The position numbers and the translations under genes are program-made. A DNA stretch of 64,000 nucleotides from an uncultured bacterium. Its GTDB lineage: Bacteria; Verrucomicrobiota; Lentisphaeria; Victivallales; UBA1829. The stretch spans positions 62,001 through 126,000 of the forward strand of contig CACYHQ010000008.1 of NCBI GenBank assembly GCA_902774245.1. The letters run 5' to 3'. Positions within the stretch are counted from its first letter, which is position 1. Every line of letters starts with the position of its first letter. Positions 1 to 8,404 of the stretch are shown here, piece after piece. Under the pieces are notes generated by a model that saw nothing but the letters and a program-made list of their open reading frames with translations, was not told the DNA's origin and searched no databases.

Positions 1-42
1 GCGGAAAAAGTCCAGGGCCTCCTGGACGACTGCAAAGACTGA
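1..42 (+). CDS. C-terminal end of a probable hydrogenase NuoE-like subunit (HydC), partial
   Basis: Only the last 13 codons are inside the window; they read as an amphipathic tail ending in CKD and stop at 40-42. The gene ends 39 bases before hydB and points the same way. In bifurcating hydrogenase operons the thioredoxin-like 2Fe-2S subunit HydC (NuoE-like) usually lies upstream of hydB, and a helix of this kind is typical of its C-terminus. The identity is inferred from context only; a sensor-kinase-like gene, also common at this spot, is an alternative. Confidence 0.45.
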   Translation, partial: AEKVQGLLDDCKD

Positions 43-81
43 TCGACCCCATCCACCGACTAATCTTGGAGATTACCCGAT

Positions 82-1923
82 ATGAGAATTGACTCTCCCG
101 CGGCGCTCGCTGAATACGCGGCCGCCCTCAAGGCGCGCAAGCACGCGCCCGTCAAACTGCTCGTTTCCATGGGAACGTGCGGTATCGCCGCCGGTACCGG
201 CGAAGTTCTGAAGGCCATCAACGACTACATCGCCGAGCATAAGCTCGACGGCGCGTTCGACGTCATCGAAGTCGGCTGCATGGGCCTCTGCTACGCCGAG
301 CCCGTCATCATGCTCACCGACGACAAGGGCAAGCGCATCATCTACGGCGACGTGACCCCGCACCAGATCCCCGCCATCATGCAGGCCGGCCTCGAAGCTC
401 CGGCCACCGGCACCCACACCATCGACCGCTGCTGGTACTATCCCGAAGACGAATCCCCCGCCGAAGGCGAACTTCAGGCGCGCATCGTCCTCCGCAACAC
501 CGGCCGCATCAATCCTGAAGACATCGACCAGTACGTCGCCGAAGGCGGCTACTCCGCCCTCGCCAAGGTCGTCACCTCCATGAAGCCCCAGGACGTCATC
601 GACGTGATCTCCGCCTCCAATCTCCGCGGACGCGGCGGCGCGGGCTTCCCCACCGGCAAGAAATGGTCCTTCGCCGCCGCACAGCCCGAAGGCGAAAAGT
701 TCATCATCTGCAACGCCGACGAAGGCGACCCGGGCGCGTTCATGGACCGCGCCGTGCTCGAAGGCGACCCGAACGCCGTCCTCGAAGCCATGGCCATCGG
801 CGGCTACGCGATCGGCGCGCACAACGGCGTCATCTACATCCGCGCGGAATACCCGCTCGCGGTGAAGCGCCTCGAAAACGCCATCGCCCAGGCTGAGGAA
901 AAAGGCTTCCTCGGCAAGAACATCTTCGGCAGCGGCTTCGATTTCAAGCTTGAGATCAAGTTCGGCGCGGGCGCGTTCGTCTGCGGCGAGGAAACCGCCC
1001 TCATCCACTCCATCGAAGGCCAGCGCGGCGAACCCACGTTCAAGCCCCCGTTCCCCGCCATCCAGGGCCTCTGGAAGCGCCCGACCGTCGTGAACAACGT
1101 CGAGACCTACGCCTGCATCGCGGCGATCATCCGCAAGGGCGCCGACTGGTTCAAGGGCCTCGGCACCGCCGGTTCCCCCGGCACGAAGGTCTTCGCCCTC
1201 GCCGGCAAGATCTCCAAGGTCGGCCTCGCCGAAGTCCCGATGGGCATGACCCTCCGCCAGATCATCTACGAGATCGGCGGCGGCATCAAGGACGGCCGCG
1301 ACTTCAAGGCCGTGCAGACCGGCGGTCCGTCCGGCGGCTGCATCACCAAGAAGAACCTCGACCTCCAGATTGACTACGAAGCCCTCAAATCCATCGGCTC
1401 CATGATGGGATCCGGCGGCATGATCGTCATGGACGAGGACGACTGCATGGTCAACATCGCCAAGTTCTTCCTCGATTTCACCGCCGACGAATCCTGCGGC
1501 AAGTGCACCCCGTGCCGCGTCGGCAACCGCCGCATGCTCGAGCTCCTGAACAAGATCACCTCCGGCGAAGGCAACATGGAAATCCTCGAGAAGCTCAAAA
1601 CGCTCTCCGCCACCATCAAGGACACCGCCCTCTGCGGCCTCGGCCAGACCGCCCCGAACCCGGTTCTCTCCACGCTCGCGAACTTCGAAGACGAATATCT
1701 CGCCCACGTGAAGGACCACCGCTGCCCCGCCGGCGTCTGCGCCAACCTCATCCAGTTCAACGTGACCGACAAGTGCGTCGGCTGCGGTCTCTGCGCCAAG
1801 CGCTGCCCGGTCGGCGCGATTTCCGGCGAGAAGAAGATGAAACATGTCATCAACCAGGCCAAGTGCATCAAGTGCGGCGCGTGCTTCGGCGCCTGCAAGT
1901 TCCATGCCATCGCCAAGATCTGA
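82..1923 (+). CDS. hydB: NADH-binding, NuoF-like subunit of an electron-bifurcating [FeFe]-hydrogenase
   Basis: 613 aa. It binds NAD(H) and FMN and passes electrons to the HydA catalytic subunit in the cytoplasm. Visible in order: an N-terminal thioredoxin-like 2Fe-2S domain (GTCG at 31-34, GCMGLC at 65-70), the NuoF FMN/NADH core with GRGGAGFPTGKKWSF, a second glycine-rich stretch (GAGAFVCGEETALI), an ESCGKCTPCRVG iron-sulfur motif, and a C-terminal 2[4Fe-4S] ferredoxin domain (CVGCGLCAKRCPVG, CIKCGACFGACK). This fused layout is the HydB type rather than plain complex I NuoF. The ATG at 82 has GGAG about 12 bases upstream. hydA follows after 22 bases, so the two are surely cotranscribed. Formate dehydrogenase-linked NuoF proteins share the architecture, but the hydA neighbour decides the call. 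Confidence 0.93.
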   Translation: MRIDSPAALAEYAAALKARKHAPVKLLVSMGTCGIAAGTGEVLKAINDYIAEHKLDGAFDVIEVGCMGLCYAEPVIMLTDDKGKRIIYGDVTPHQIPAIMQAGLEAPATGTHTIDRCWYYPEDESPAEGELQARIVLRNTGRINPEDIDQYVAEGGYSALAKVVTSMKPQDVIDVISASNLRGRGGAGFPTGKKWSFAAAQPEGEKFIICNADEGDPGAFMDRAVLEGDPNAVLEAMAIGGYAIGAHNGVIYIRAEYPLAVKRLENAIAQAEEKGFLGKNIFGSGFDFKLEIKFGAGAFVCGEETALIHSIEGQRGEPTFKPPFPAIQGLWKRPTVVNNVETYACIAAIIRKGADWFKGLGTAGSPGTKVFALAGKISKVGLAEVPMGMTLRQIIYEIGGGIKDGRDFKAVQTGGPSGGCITKKNLDLQIDYEALKSIGSMMGSGGMIVMDEDDCMVNIAKFFLDFTADESCGKCTPCRVGNRRMLELLNKITSGEGNMEILEKLKTLSATIKDTALCGLGQTAPNPVLSTLANFEDEYLAHVKDHRCPAGVCANLIQFNVTDKCVGCGLCAKRCPVGAISGEKKMKHVINQAKCIKCGACFGACKFHAIAKI

Positions 1924-1945
1924 CCGAGAGGAGCATTACACTACT

Positions 1946-3688
1946 ATGAGCACAGTCAATCTTACCATCAACAACAAGCCCGTAGCCGTCGAGGCCGGTT
2001 CCACCATCCTCGAAGCCGCGGAAAAACTCGATATCAAAATCCCGACTCTCTGCCATTTCAAGATGGATGCGTTCCACGTCGAGCACCGGTGTGGCTCCTG
2101 CCGTATCTGCGTCGTCGAGGTCGAAAAGCGCCCCAACCTGGCCCCCGCCTGCTGCACGCCCGTCATGGAAGGCATGGTCGTCCACACCAACACGCTCCGC
2201 GCCATCAACGCGCGCCGCGCCATCCTCGATCTGCTCCTTTCGGATCACCCGAAAGATTGTCTCACCTGCCCGAAGAGCCTGAACTGCGAACTTCAGAAGA
2301 TCGCCGAAGAGCTCGGCGTCCACAACCTGCAGTACAGCGGCGAGCAGTCCACGTACGAGCTCGACGAGAGCAGCGCCGCCATTCGCCGCGACCTTGACAA
2401 ATGCATCATGTGCCGCCGCTGCGAAAACGCCTGCAACAACATCCAGACCGTCGGCGTCCTCTCCGGCGTCGGCCGCGGATTCAACGCAGTCGTCGCCCCC
2501 GCCGGCCTCAAGAAGCTCGCCGACACCCAGTGCGTCTTCTGCGGCCAGTGCGTCCAGGCGTGCCCCGTCGGCGCCCTCACCGAGATCAACTACAAGTACG
2601 ACGTCTGGCGCGCCCTCAACGACAAGTCCAAGACCGTCGTCTTCCAGACCGCTCCGGCCGTCCGCGTCGCCATCGGCGAGGCCTTCGGCATGGAACCCGG
2701 CTCCATCAGCACCGGCAAGATGGTCACCGCCCTGAAGATGCTCGGCGCGGACAAGGTGTTCGACACCAACTTCTCCGCCGACCTCACCATCATGGAAGAA
2801 GGTACCGAGCTGATCGAACGCATCAAGAAGAACGAGAATCTCCCGATCCTCACCAGCTGCTGCCCCGGCTGGGTCAAGTTCCTCGAACACCAGTTCCCCG
2901 AACTCACCTACATGCCCTCCACCGCCAAATCCCCGCAGCAGATGTTCGGCGCCATCGCCAAGAGCTACTACTGCGAGAAGACCGGCATCAAGCCAGAAGA
3001 CCTCATCGTCGTCTCCGTCATGCCCTGCCTCGCCAAGAAGTACGAGGCCGCCCGTCCCGAGTTCACCCGCGACGGCGTCCGCGACGTCGATATCGTCCTC
3101 ACCACCCGTGAGCTCGCCGAGATGTTCCACGAAGCCGGCATCCAGTTCGACAAGCTCGAGGATTCCGAATACGATTCTCCGCTCGGAGAAGGCACCGGCG
3201 CGGCCACCATCTTCGGTACGTCCGGCGGCGTGCTCGAAGCCGCGCTCCGCACCGCGGCCGACATCCTCTCCGGCAAGGACGTTCAGGAGATCGACTACAC
3301 GCCTGTCCGCGGCCTCGAAGGCATCAAGGAAGCAGAAGTCGACGTCGGCGGCATCAAGCTCAAAGCCGCGATCTGCTCCGGCCTCGGCAACGCCCGCAAG
3401 CTCCTCGAAAAGATCAAAGCCGGCGAAGCCAAGTACCACGCCATCGAGATCATGGCATGCCCCGGCGGCTGCATCGACGGCGGCGGCCAGCCCTACCACC
3501 ACGGCAACACCGAGATCATCCGCAAGCGTATGGAAGCGCTCTATCAGGACGACCTGAATCACCCGATCCGCAAGTCCCACCAGAACAAATCCATCCAGAA
3601 GCTCTACGAAGAATACCTCGGCGAGCCCGGCAGCCACTTGGCCCACAAGCTCCTCCACACTTCCTACACCGCCCGCAAGAAATTCTGA
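1946..3688 (+). CDS. hydA: [FeFe]-hydrogenase catalytic subunit
   Basis: 580 aa. It reduces protons with electrons from ferredoxin and NADH (via HydB). Domains in order: NuoG-type 2Fe-2S ferredoxin (Cys at 36, 49, 52, 69/70), the His-Cys3 4Fe-4S loop (HPKDCLTCPKSLNC, 101-114), a 2[4Fe-4S] domain (CIMCRRCENAC and CVFCGQCVQACP), then the H-cluster domain with all three signatures: TSCCPGW 303-309, MPCLAKKYE 359-367 and EIMACPGGCIDGGGQP 501-516. A small-subunit-like tail follows. The ATG at 1946 follows a GAGAGGAG ribosome site; the frame is open further upstream, but that part lies inside hydB and lacks homology. The maturases HydEFG are not in the window. Confidence 0.96.
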   Translation: MSTVNLTINNKPVAVEAGSTILEAAEKLDIKIPTLCHFKMDAFHVEHRCGSCRICVVEVEKRPNLAPACCTPVMEGMVVHTNTLRAINARRAILDLLLSDHPKDCLTCPKSLNCELQKIAEELGVHNLQYSGEQSTYELDESSAAIRRDLDKCIMCRRCENACNNIQTVGVLSGVGRGFNAVVAPAGLKKLADTQCVFCGQCVQACPVGALTEINYKYDVWRALNDKSKTVVFQTAPAVRVAIGEAFGMEPGSISTGKMVTALKMLGADKVFDTNFSADLTIMEEGTELIERIKKNENLPILTSCCPGWVKFLEHQFPELTYMPSTAKSPQQMFGAIAKSYYCEKTGIKPEDLIVVSVMPCLAKKYEAARPEFTRDGVRDVDIVLTTRELAEMFHEAGIQFDKLEDSEYDSPLGEGTGAATIFGTSGGVLEAALRTAADILSGKDVQEIDYTPVRGLEGIKEAEVDVGGIKLKAAICSGLGNARKLLEKIKAGEAKYHAIEIMACPGGCIDGGGQPYHHGNTEIIRKRMEALYQDDLNHPIRKSHQNKSIQKLYEEYLGEPGSHLAHKLLHTSYTARKKF

Positions 3689-3735
3689 GGCGGCGTAAGC
3701 CGGGCGTCACCTTGAAACGTGGCGCCCCGGACTAA

Positions 3736-3772
3736 GCGCACCCTGTCGGGGCTCGAACCTGACAGAGTGCGC
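3736..3772. other. Imperfect 12-bp inverted repeat with a tRNA T-arm-like loop
   Basis: The arms 3736-3747 (GCGCACCCTGTC) and 3761-3772 (GACAGAGTGCGC) pair with one mismatch around a 13-base loop. On the minus strand the loop reads like a tRNA T-loop (AGGTTCGAGCCCC). No acceptor, D or anticodon arm can be found next to it, so it is not a tRNA gene. It could be an extra transcript-end structure for hydA or a remnant of a tRNA 3' end. Confidence 0.4.
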
Positions 3773-3782
3773 CGCGCGAGCA

Positions 3783-3825
3783 AAAAAACACCCGGGATGG
3801 ACCTCAAATCCATCCCGGGTTTTTC
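3783..3825 (+). terminator. Bidirectional rho-independent terminator between hydA and the convergent GT1 gene
   Basis: A perfect 12-bp stem (ACCCGGGATGGA at 3790-3801 with 3809-3820) encloses a 7-base loop. It is followed by TTTTT on the plus strand and preceded by a run of seven A (T-run on the minus strand). It lies between the 3' ends of hydA (plus) and the glycosyltransferase at 3855 (minus), so it can stop both transcripts. Confidence 0.9.
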
Positions 3826-3854
3826 GTGTTCAAAAAGGGGAGAATCGGAGGTGG

Positions 3855-5879
3855 TCAGAACTCTTTGGCACGGGCGCGGAGATCGGTGTCCGCGGGGAGC
3901 AGGGCTTCTTTGTATCTTTCATCCGCATTGAGGGACAGGATGAAGTCGGTGAACCGGCTGGAGAATTCCTCCTCGGTCTCTTTATACTCCGGGGCTATCA
4001 TCTCCTGAACGTGTTCCCAAAGGAAATATCTCACTTTGACAGGGTATTTGCCGCCTCTTATTTCGTTGAAAATCGGGCTGCCCGGGAGAGTGTAGGATGT
4101 CATGCCGGTCTGAATCCAGTATTCCGGGAGACGATCCTGCTGCAGTGCGTTCCGGTACGGTTCGAGATCGCCCTGAAAGAAGGATGTGCCGTCCTGTTGG
4201 AACACGAGTGGTCCCACCCGGACATACGACTCGTATTCGAACGTTCTGGTATTGAGAAAGGTGTTGAAGCAGACGGGTTCGCCGGCGCAGAACAGAAACG
4301 GGGAGAGCAGGATGAACAGCGGCAGGAGGACGCCCCAGAAAAGGACCCGGATGCGCGCTTCGCGCCTGTACGCTTTCGGATCGGATCGGACCAGTTTCTG
4401 ATACCGCTCTAACTGTATTCCCTTGCCCGCGATATAGAAAATAACAGCCAATACCAATATGGGAAGAGGCAGCAGATAGCAGCAGACAGGGTTCCAGCGC
4501 TCCGAGATCATGAAGCCGAGAAGCATTACCGCGGCGAGATTCAGCCAGCATAGGATCTGGAATTCGACGCTTTCGCGTTTTACTTCCTTGAGAATATCTC
4601 TGCCGGCGGGCGGATCGTGCGGGGCGTTTTCGATGAATTCCGCCGCGCCGGCGACCCCGGAACACGCCCGGAAATCCCGGCTGCACTCCGCCGCGGCGTC
4701 CCGGTACGACGCGTTTTCCAGCACATTCCGCACGGCGGCTCGGATCCCCTTGACCGTGTCCAGTTTCTTCGAGGGGGCTGTTATTTCGTTCCAGCTCTTC
4801 ACCAGCAGGACGCCCGCGCCGAGTTCGGCGGCGCGCTTCGCCACGGCGTACTGTTCGCCGGTCTGCGGATAAAGCACCATCGGCGTCGCCATGTACAGGC
4901 TCTCCGACACGCTGTTCATGCCGCAGTGCGTGAGGAAGACGTCCGCGCGGGACAGGACGTCGAGCTGGTCCACATACGGCTCTACCCGGACATTCTCCGG
5001 CATGACGCCCAGCTTTTCGCGGTCCAGAGCCATGCCACAGGAGATCAGGACGTCGACGTCCATGTCCTTCAGCGCCTCGATGCACTTATTGTAGAAATCC
5101 GGCCGGTCGTTGATGACCGTGCCCATGGAGATGTACACGAGCGGCCGCGACTTTTTCTTGTCCGGCACAGCGTCCGAGAACACCGACGGCCCGACGAACG
5201 CGTAATGCCCGGAAAAGCTTTCCGCGTACGGCTGGAACCGCCGCGAGGTGTAGACCACGGAATCCGTCCTGTTGTCGCTCTGGACCAGCGTCAGTGGGTT
5301 TTTCACCCTGTACCCGTACGGCTCCATCGACTTCAGCGCCTTCCCGATGCGCGGCAGCCCGAAGACCATGTCCGCGATCTCCGCCGGCGGGTGCTTCATA
5401 TAGGTTGAGGACAGCTGGTTGAACGCGAAGGTGCTGGTGGAGACGACCATCGGGACCTGGTGCTTCCAGGCGTTCAACTTGCCCCAGAAGCACGCGGAAT
5501 CCGTGTACACGACGTCCGGCAGGAACGTCTTGAACTCCGCATCGAGAAAGGCGTCCATGGAGAGGGTGATCCGGATCGCCTGCACGGTCATCTCCGTGAT
5601 CGAGACGCGTTTCAGCCCGGCGATCTCTTCCGCAGAGACTTCCGGCATGTAAGCGTCGCAAGCGACGAACTCCGCGCCCGTCTTCCGTATCTTATCCGAG
5701 AAGTCGGGCAGGCCGCCTGTCCCCCCGAACGAATAGAACCGGACGGTATGGCCGCGCCGGACCAGCTCCGCGGCGACCGGAAGCATCGGATTGGTGTGTC
5801 CGTGCGCCGGGATGCAGAAGAACGCAATGCGCTTTTTCCCCGGGGCGGCCTGAGGGGCGGGGTCATTTTGCGTTGTCAC
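3855..5879 (-). CDS. GT1 (MGT/UGT-like) glycosyltransferase with an extra membrane-soluble C-terminal half
   Basis: 674 aa. Residues about 17-420 form a GT-B fold of the GT1 type: the acceptor-side start (AFFCIPAHGHTNPMLP) and the nucleotide-sugar-binding C-domain with VYISMGT, THCGMNSVSESLYMATPM and a P-x-GEQ motif. It probably moves a sugar from a UDP-sugar to a lipid or small hydrophobic acceptor. Unlike normal GT1 enzymes (about 400 aa), it continues with three likely membrane helices (about 441-458, 466-484, 512-531) and a soluble segment of about 140 residues that I do not recognise. The start is GTG at 5879 with AGGAG 7 bases upstream; the first 17 bases overlap the preceding membrane-protein gene. 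Acceptor unknown. Confidence 0.8.
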   Translation of the reverse strand: MTTQNDPAPQAAPGKKRIAFFCIPAHGHTNPMLPVAAELVRRGHTVRFYSFGGTGGLPDFSDKIRKTGAEFVACDAYMPEVSAEEIAGLKRVSITEMTVQAIRITLSMDAFLDAEFKTFLPDVVYTDSACFWGKLNAWKHQVPMVVSTSTFAFNQLSSTYMKHPPAEIADMVFGLPRIGKALKSMEPYGYRVKNPLTLVQSDNRTDSVVYTSRRFQPYAESFSGHYAFVGPSVFSDAVPDKKKSRPLVYISMGTVINDRPDFYNKCIEALKDMDVDVLISCGMALDREKLGVMPENVRVEPYVDQLDVLSRADVFLTHCGMNSVSESLYMATPMVLYPQTGEQYAVAKRAAELGAGVLLVKSWNEITAPSKKLDTVKGIRAAVRNVLENASYRDAAAECSRDFRACSGVAGAAEFIENAPHDPPAGRDILKEVKRESVEFQILCWLNLAAVMLLGFMISERWNPVCCYLLPLPILVLAVIFYIAGKGIQLERYQKLVRSDPKAYRREARIRVLFWGVLLPLFILLSPFLFCAGEPVCFNTFLNTRTFEYESYVRVGPLVFQQDGTSFFQGDLEPYRNALQQDRLPEYWIQTGMTSYTLPGSPIFNEIRGGKYPVKVRYFLWEHVQEMIAPEYKETEEEFSSRFTDFILSLNADERYKEALLPADTDLRARAKEF

Positions 5880-6408
5880 GGTTCAAACTCCTGACTTCGA
5901 GGCAGAGCAGAATGTTGAACAGGATCTCCACGCCGATCATCACGGCGGCGAGCACGTACGGCGGGAACCGCAGCCCCACGATCAGGGCGAGGATCGGCAC
6001 TGCGATGGAAAAGGCGAAGTAACTCTTTGATTCGTAAAGCCAGCTGTATGGCATCAGGTGCGCGCCGAAGATCATGGCGAAGACCATGAGCATCTTGTCC
6101 GGCACAGCATTGTAAACCCACATGGCGATCAGCAGATACACGATCTGGTTCACGGTGAACAGGAGGCCGAGTCTGGTCAGCGGGTTGTCCTTCCCCTGGA
6201 AATCGACCCCGATCAGCTTCGAGACGAGGAATGCGATCGGGACCAGCGGCGCGGCGCAGCAGAACGTCAGCAGGTTTTTGGTCATGATCGGGAGTCCGGT
6301 CAGGTGGACGCAGAGGATCCCCGTCCAAATGAGGACGGACGTCAGGATGAACGGCAGCCCTTTTTTTTGCTTCCTGGCGCAGTCTTTTCGTAAAGCATCC
6401 AGATCCAT
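5863..6408 (-). CDS. DUF7010-like integral membrane protein
   Basis: 181 aa with about five to six hydrophobic helices. It has a short charged N-terminus (RKDCARKQKKG), a first helix after GLPFILTSVLIW, and a conserved-looking middle (GVDFQGKDNPLTRLG, MWVYNAVPDKMLMVFAMIFG). From memory this resembles the uncharacterised DUF7010 family; the function is unknown. It lies between GT2 (39 bases upstream) and the GT1 fusion (17-base overlap), so it is translated from the same transcript. The start ATG at 6408 is preceded by GGAGAG. Confidence 0.65.
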   Translation of the reverse strand: MDLDALRKDCARKQKKGLPFILTSVLIWTGILCVHLTGLPIMTKNLLTFCCAAPLVPIAFLVSKLIGVDFQGKDNPLTRLGLLFTVNQIVYLLIAMWVYNAVPDKMLMVFAMIFGAHLMPYSWLYESKSYFAFSIAVPILALIVGLRFPPYVLAAVMIGVEILFNILLCLEVRSLNRDNAK

Positions 6409-6447
6409 AACCGTCTCTCCATCAAACCGTTTTTCGGGGTGTCTCCG

Positions 6448-7230
6448 TCACTTGTCGAGGGAATCGTCGTTGAGGATATCTCGGAACCGCGCCATTTTGG
6501 CATTCAGCGCCTCGCGCATTTCCGGCGTGCCGGTCTTGCGGTCGCCAATCGACGGATTCAGGATCATCGTGGCGTGGTTCAGGTGGTCCATGTATTTGAT
6601 GAGGATTTCCGGCGGGATGAATTCCATGATGAAGCCGGCGTCGGTCAGGTGTTTGTGGATGGCTTTTCCGGCGGATTTGCCCTCGGTGAAGCCGTTCGTG
6701 TACTTCCTCAGCAGGTCCGTCCGGTACAGCGCGCAGTGGCTACGCAGGAACCTGACTTCCGGTTTTTTCAGGCCCAGGAGCTGTTTGATGAGATTTTCGA
6801 TCACTTCGACCTTCTTGCCGAAGCGCCGGAACGCCGAGAAGAACTCGATTTTCCAGCTGCCGACGCCCGCGATTCTTTCGTCGCGGTTGATGCGCCCGAG
6901 CAGGAATTCCAGCCAGTCCGGGCTGTACACGATAGTGTCGGTGTGGAACGACAGGACGAACGGCGTGTCGACCTCCTTCATCGCCAGATCCATGGCCGTG
7001 GTATGCATCACCGCGGGTTCCAGTCCGGCGATGTCCGCGGGGGTGCGTTCGATCAGCCGGATCCAGCCAAGCGACCGTAGATACTCCAGCGATTCGTCGC
7101 CGGACGCGTTGTCGACGGCGATGATCCGGACGGCGTCGTGCGGCGTATATTTGCGAAGGGACCGCAGACAGAGACGCGTCAGTTCCGGTGTCTTGTAGTT
7201 CGGCAGGATGATGGAAACAGGCTGATTCAT
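6448..7230 (-). CDS. Family 2 glycosyltransferase
   Basis: 260 aa, GT-A fold. The N-terminus MNQPVSIILPNYKTPELT with the following VDNASGDESLEYL is the GT2 nucleotide-sugar pocket. An acidic metal-binding motif appears as SFHTDTIVYSPDW in place of the usual DxD, and an acceptor-side half follows. No membrane helix is evident, so it should act at the inner face of the membrane. It is the first gene of a three-gene minus-strand unit with the DUF7010-like protein and the GT1 fusion. The sugar and acceptor cannot be read from the sequence. Confidence 0.85.
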   Translation of the reverse strand: MNQPVSIILPNYKTPELTRLCLRSLRKYTPHDAVRIIAVDNASGDESLEYLRSLGWIRLIERTPADIAGLEPAVMHTTAMDLAMKEVDTPFVLSFHTDTIVYSPDWLEFLLGRINRDERIAGVGSWKIEFFSAFRRFGKKVEVIENLIKQLLGLKKPEVRFLRSHCALYRTDLLRKYTNGFTEGKSAGKAIHKHLTDAGFIMEFIPPEILIKYMDHLNHATMILNPSIGDRKTGTPEMREALNAKMARFRDILNDDSLDK

Positions 7231-7420
7231 GGCGCAAATTAGATGCTTTTATGATATTTTGTTGTGACAGAATGACACTTGCTCTTTGTCGTGTTTATGA
7301 TTTCGTTCTTAGTGTGATGAATTGTTGCAAAACCCATGATAAAAACTGTTGTTCGTCAAACCGTCAAATCTTTCCGTCATTCTGTCATATCTCTGATTGT
7401 CAATAAGTCATATTCCGTCA
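7231..7420. promoter_or_regulatory. AT-rich intergenic region with phased GTCA direct repeats and a 12-bp inverted repeat
   Basis: Between the oppF-type gene and the GT2 operon. GTCA half-sites start at 7355, 7363, 7376, 7384, 7399, 7407 and 7417 on the plus strand, mostly in pairs 8 bases apart and the pairs about 21-23 bases apart. GTCATTCTGTCA at 7376-7387 recurs inverted at 7265-7276. The phasing suggests cooperative binding of a regulator ahead of the minus-strand GT2 operon. The last half-sites run to the oppF stop codon. No gene is visible here. Confidence 0.45.
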
Positions 7421-8401
7421 TATTGTTTCCGGTTTCTTGAAGACGCCGGGTGTATGGCAGGCGCAGAAACGGCCCGGCGAGACCTCCTGAAGTTCTGGAA
7501 TTTCCGTGGCGCAGCGTGGTTTCGCGAACGGGCAGCGCGTGTGAAAACGGCATCCGGACGGCGGATTCAGCGGAGAGGGGACGTCGCCTTTCAGGATGAT
7601 GCGTTCCCGGCGGCGCGACTGGTCGATCTGCGGGACGCTGGAAAGCAGGGCGAGGGTGTACGGATGGAGCGGGCTGGAGCAGACGTCGTCGGACGGGCCG
7701 ATCTCCATGATGCGTCCCAGGTACATGACCATGATGCGGTGGCAGATGTGTTCCACGACGGCGAGGTCGTGCGCGATGAAGAGAAACGCCACGCCGGTCT
7801 GCTTCTGGATGTCCTGCAGGAGGTTCACGATCTGTGCCTGGACGCTGACGTCGAGCGCGGAGACGGGTTCGTCGGCGATGATGAAGGCGGGATTGACGGC
7901 GAGCGCGCGGGCGATGCCGATGCGCTGGCGCTGGCCGCCGCTGAACTGGTGCGGATGGCGCATGGCGTAGTCGGGGTTGAGCCCGACGAGCTTCAGGAGT
8001 TCGCGGATGCGCCTGTCGCGTCCGGCGGCGTCGAGTTTCGTGTGGAGTTTCAGTGCCTCCTCCAGGATGGAGAAGATGCTCATACGCGGGTTCAGCGAGC
8101 CGTACGGATCCTGGAAGATCATCTGGAACTTCCCGCGCATCCTGCGGAGTTCCTCCCCGCGGACGGCGGTCATCTCCAGGCCGTCGAGCTGAATGGAACC
8201 TTCGGTCGGGTCTTCCAGTCGGAGCAGGAGCCGCGCGAGCGTGGACTTGCCGCAGCCGGATTCGCCGACCAAACCGAGCGTTTCGCCCTGTTCCAGCGTG
8301 AAGGAAACGTCGTCCACGGCGCGCACGTAGTCCGGCTTGCCGAAGAAGCCGCGCGCGACGGGGTAGAATTTTTTCAGGTGGGAGGCGGTCAGGAGCGGCA
8401 T
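7418..8401 (-). CDS. Oligopeptide/dipeptide ABC transporter ATP-binding protein (OppF/DppF type)
   Basis: 327 aa. It shows Walker [10 protein letters not shown], the ABC signature [11 protein letters not shown], Walker [13 protein letters not shown] and the C-terminal oligopeptide-transporter extension with its Cys-rich end ([15 protein letters not shown]). It would energise peptide import at the inner membrane. No permease, binding protein or OppD partner lies beside it. It starts 3 bases after the HD-domain gene and is the last gene of the 5-FCL, RNase Y, HD unit. OppF and DppF cannot be told apart from sequence alone. Confidence 0.88.
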   Translation of the reverse strand: MPLLTASHLKKFYPVARGFFGKPDYVRAVDDVSFTLEQGETLGLVGESGCGKSTLARLLLRLEDPTEGSIQLDGLEMTAVRGEELRRMRGKFQMIFQDPYGSLNPRMSIFSILEEALKLHTKLDAAGRDRRIRELLKLVGLNPDYAMRHPHQFSGGQRQRIGIARALAVNPAFIIADEPVSALDVSVQAQIVNLLQDIQKQTGVAFLFIAHDLAVVEHICHRIMVMYLGRIMEIGPSDDVCSSPLHPYTLALLSSVPQIDQSRRRERIILKGDVPSPLNPPSGCRFHTRCPFAKPRCATEIPELQEVSPGRFCACHTPGVFKKPETI

Positions 8402-8404
8402 CGG

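Noticed and set aside
73-1905. Very long antisense open frames, e.g. opposite hydB, opposite hydA, 7397-10831 plus, 27891-30671 plus, 46243-49335 plus
   Set aside because: They mirror real genes with clear motifs. GC-rich codon use leaves few stops on the other strand, and the translations are Ala/Asp/Val/Arg low-complexity without family motifs.
3736-3772. tRNA gene on the minus strand
   Set aside because: Only a T-arm-like loop is present; acceptor, D and anticodon arms cannot be found on either side.
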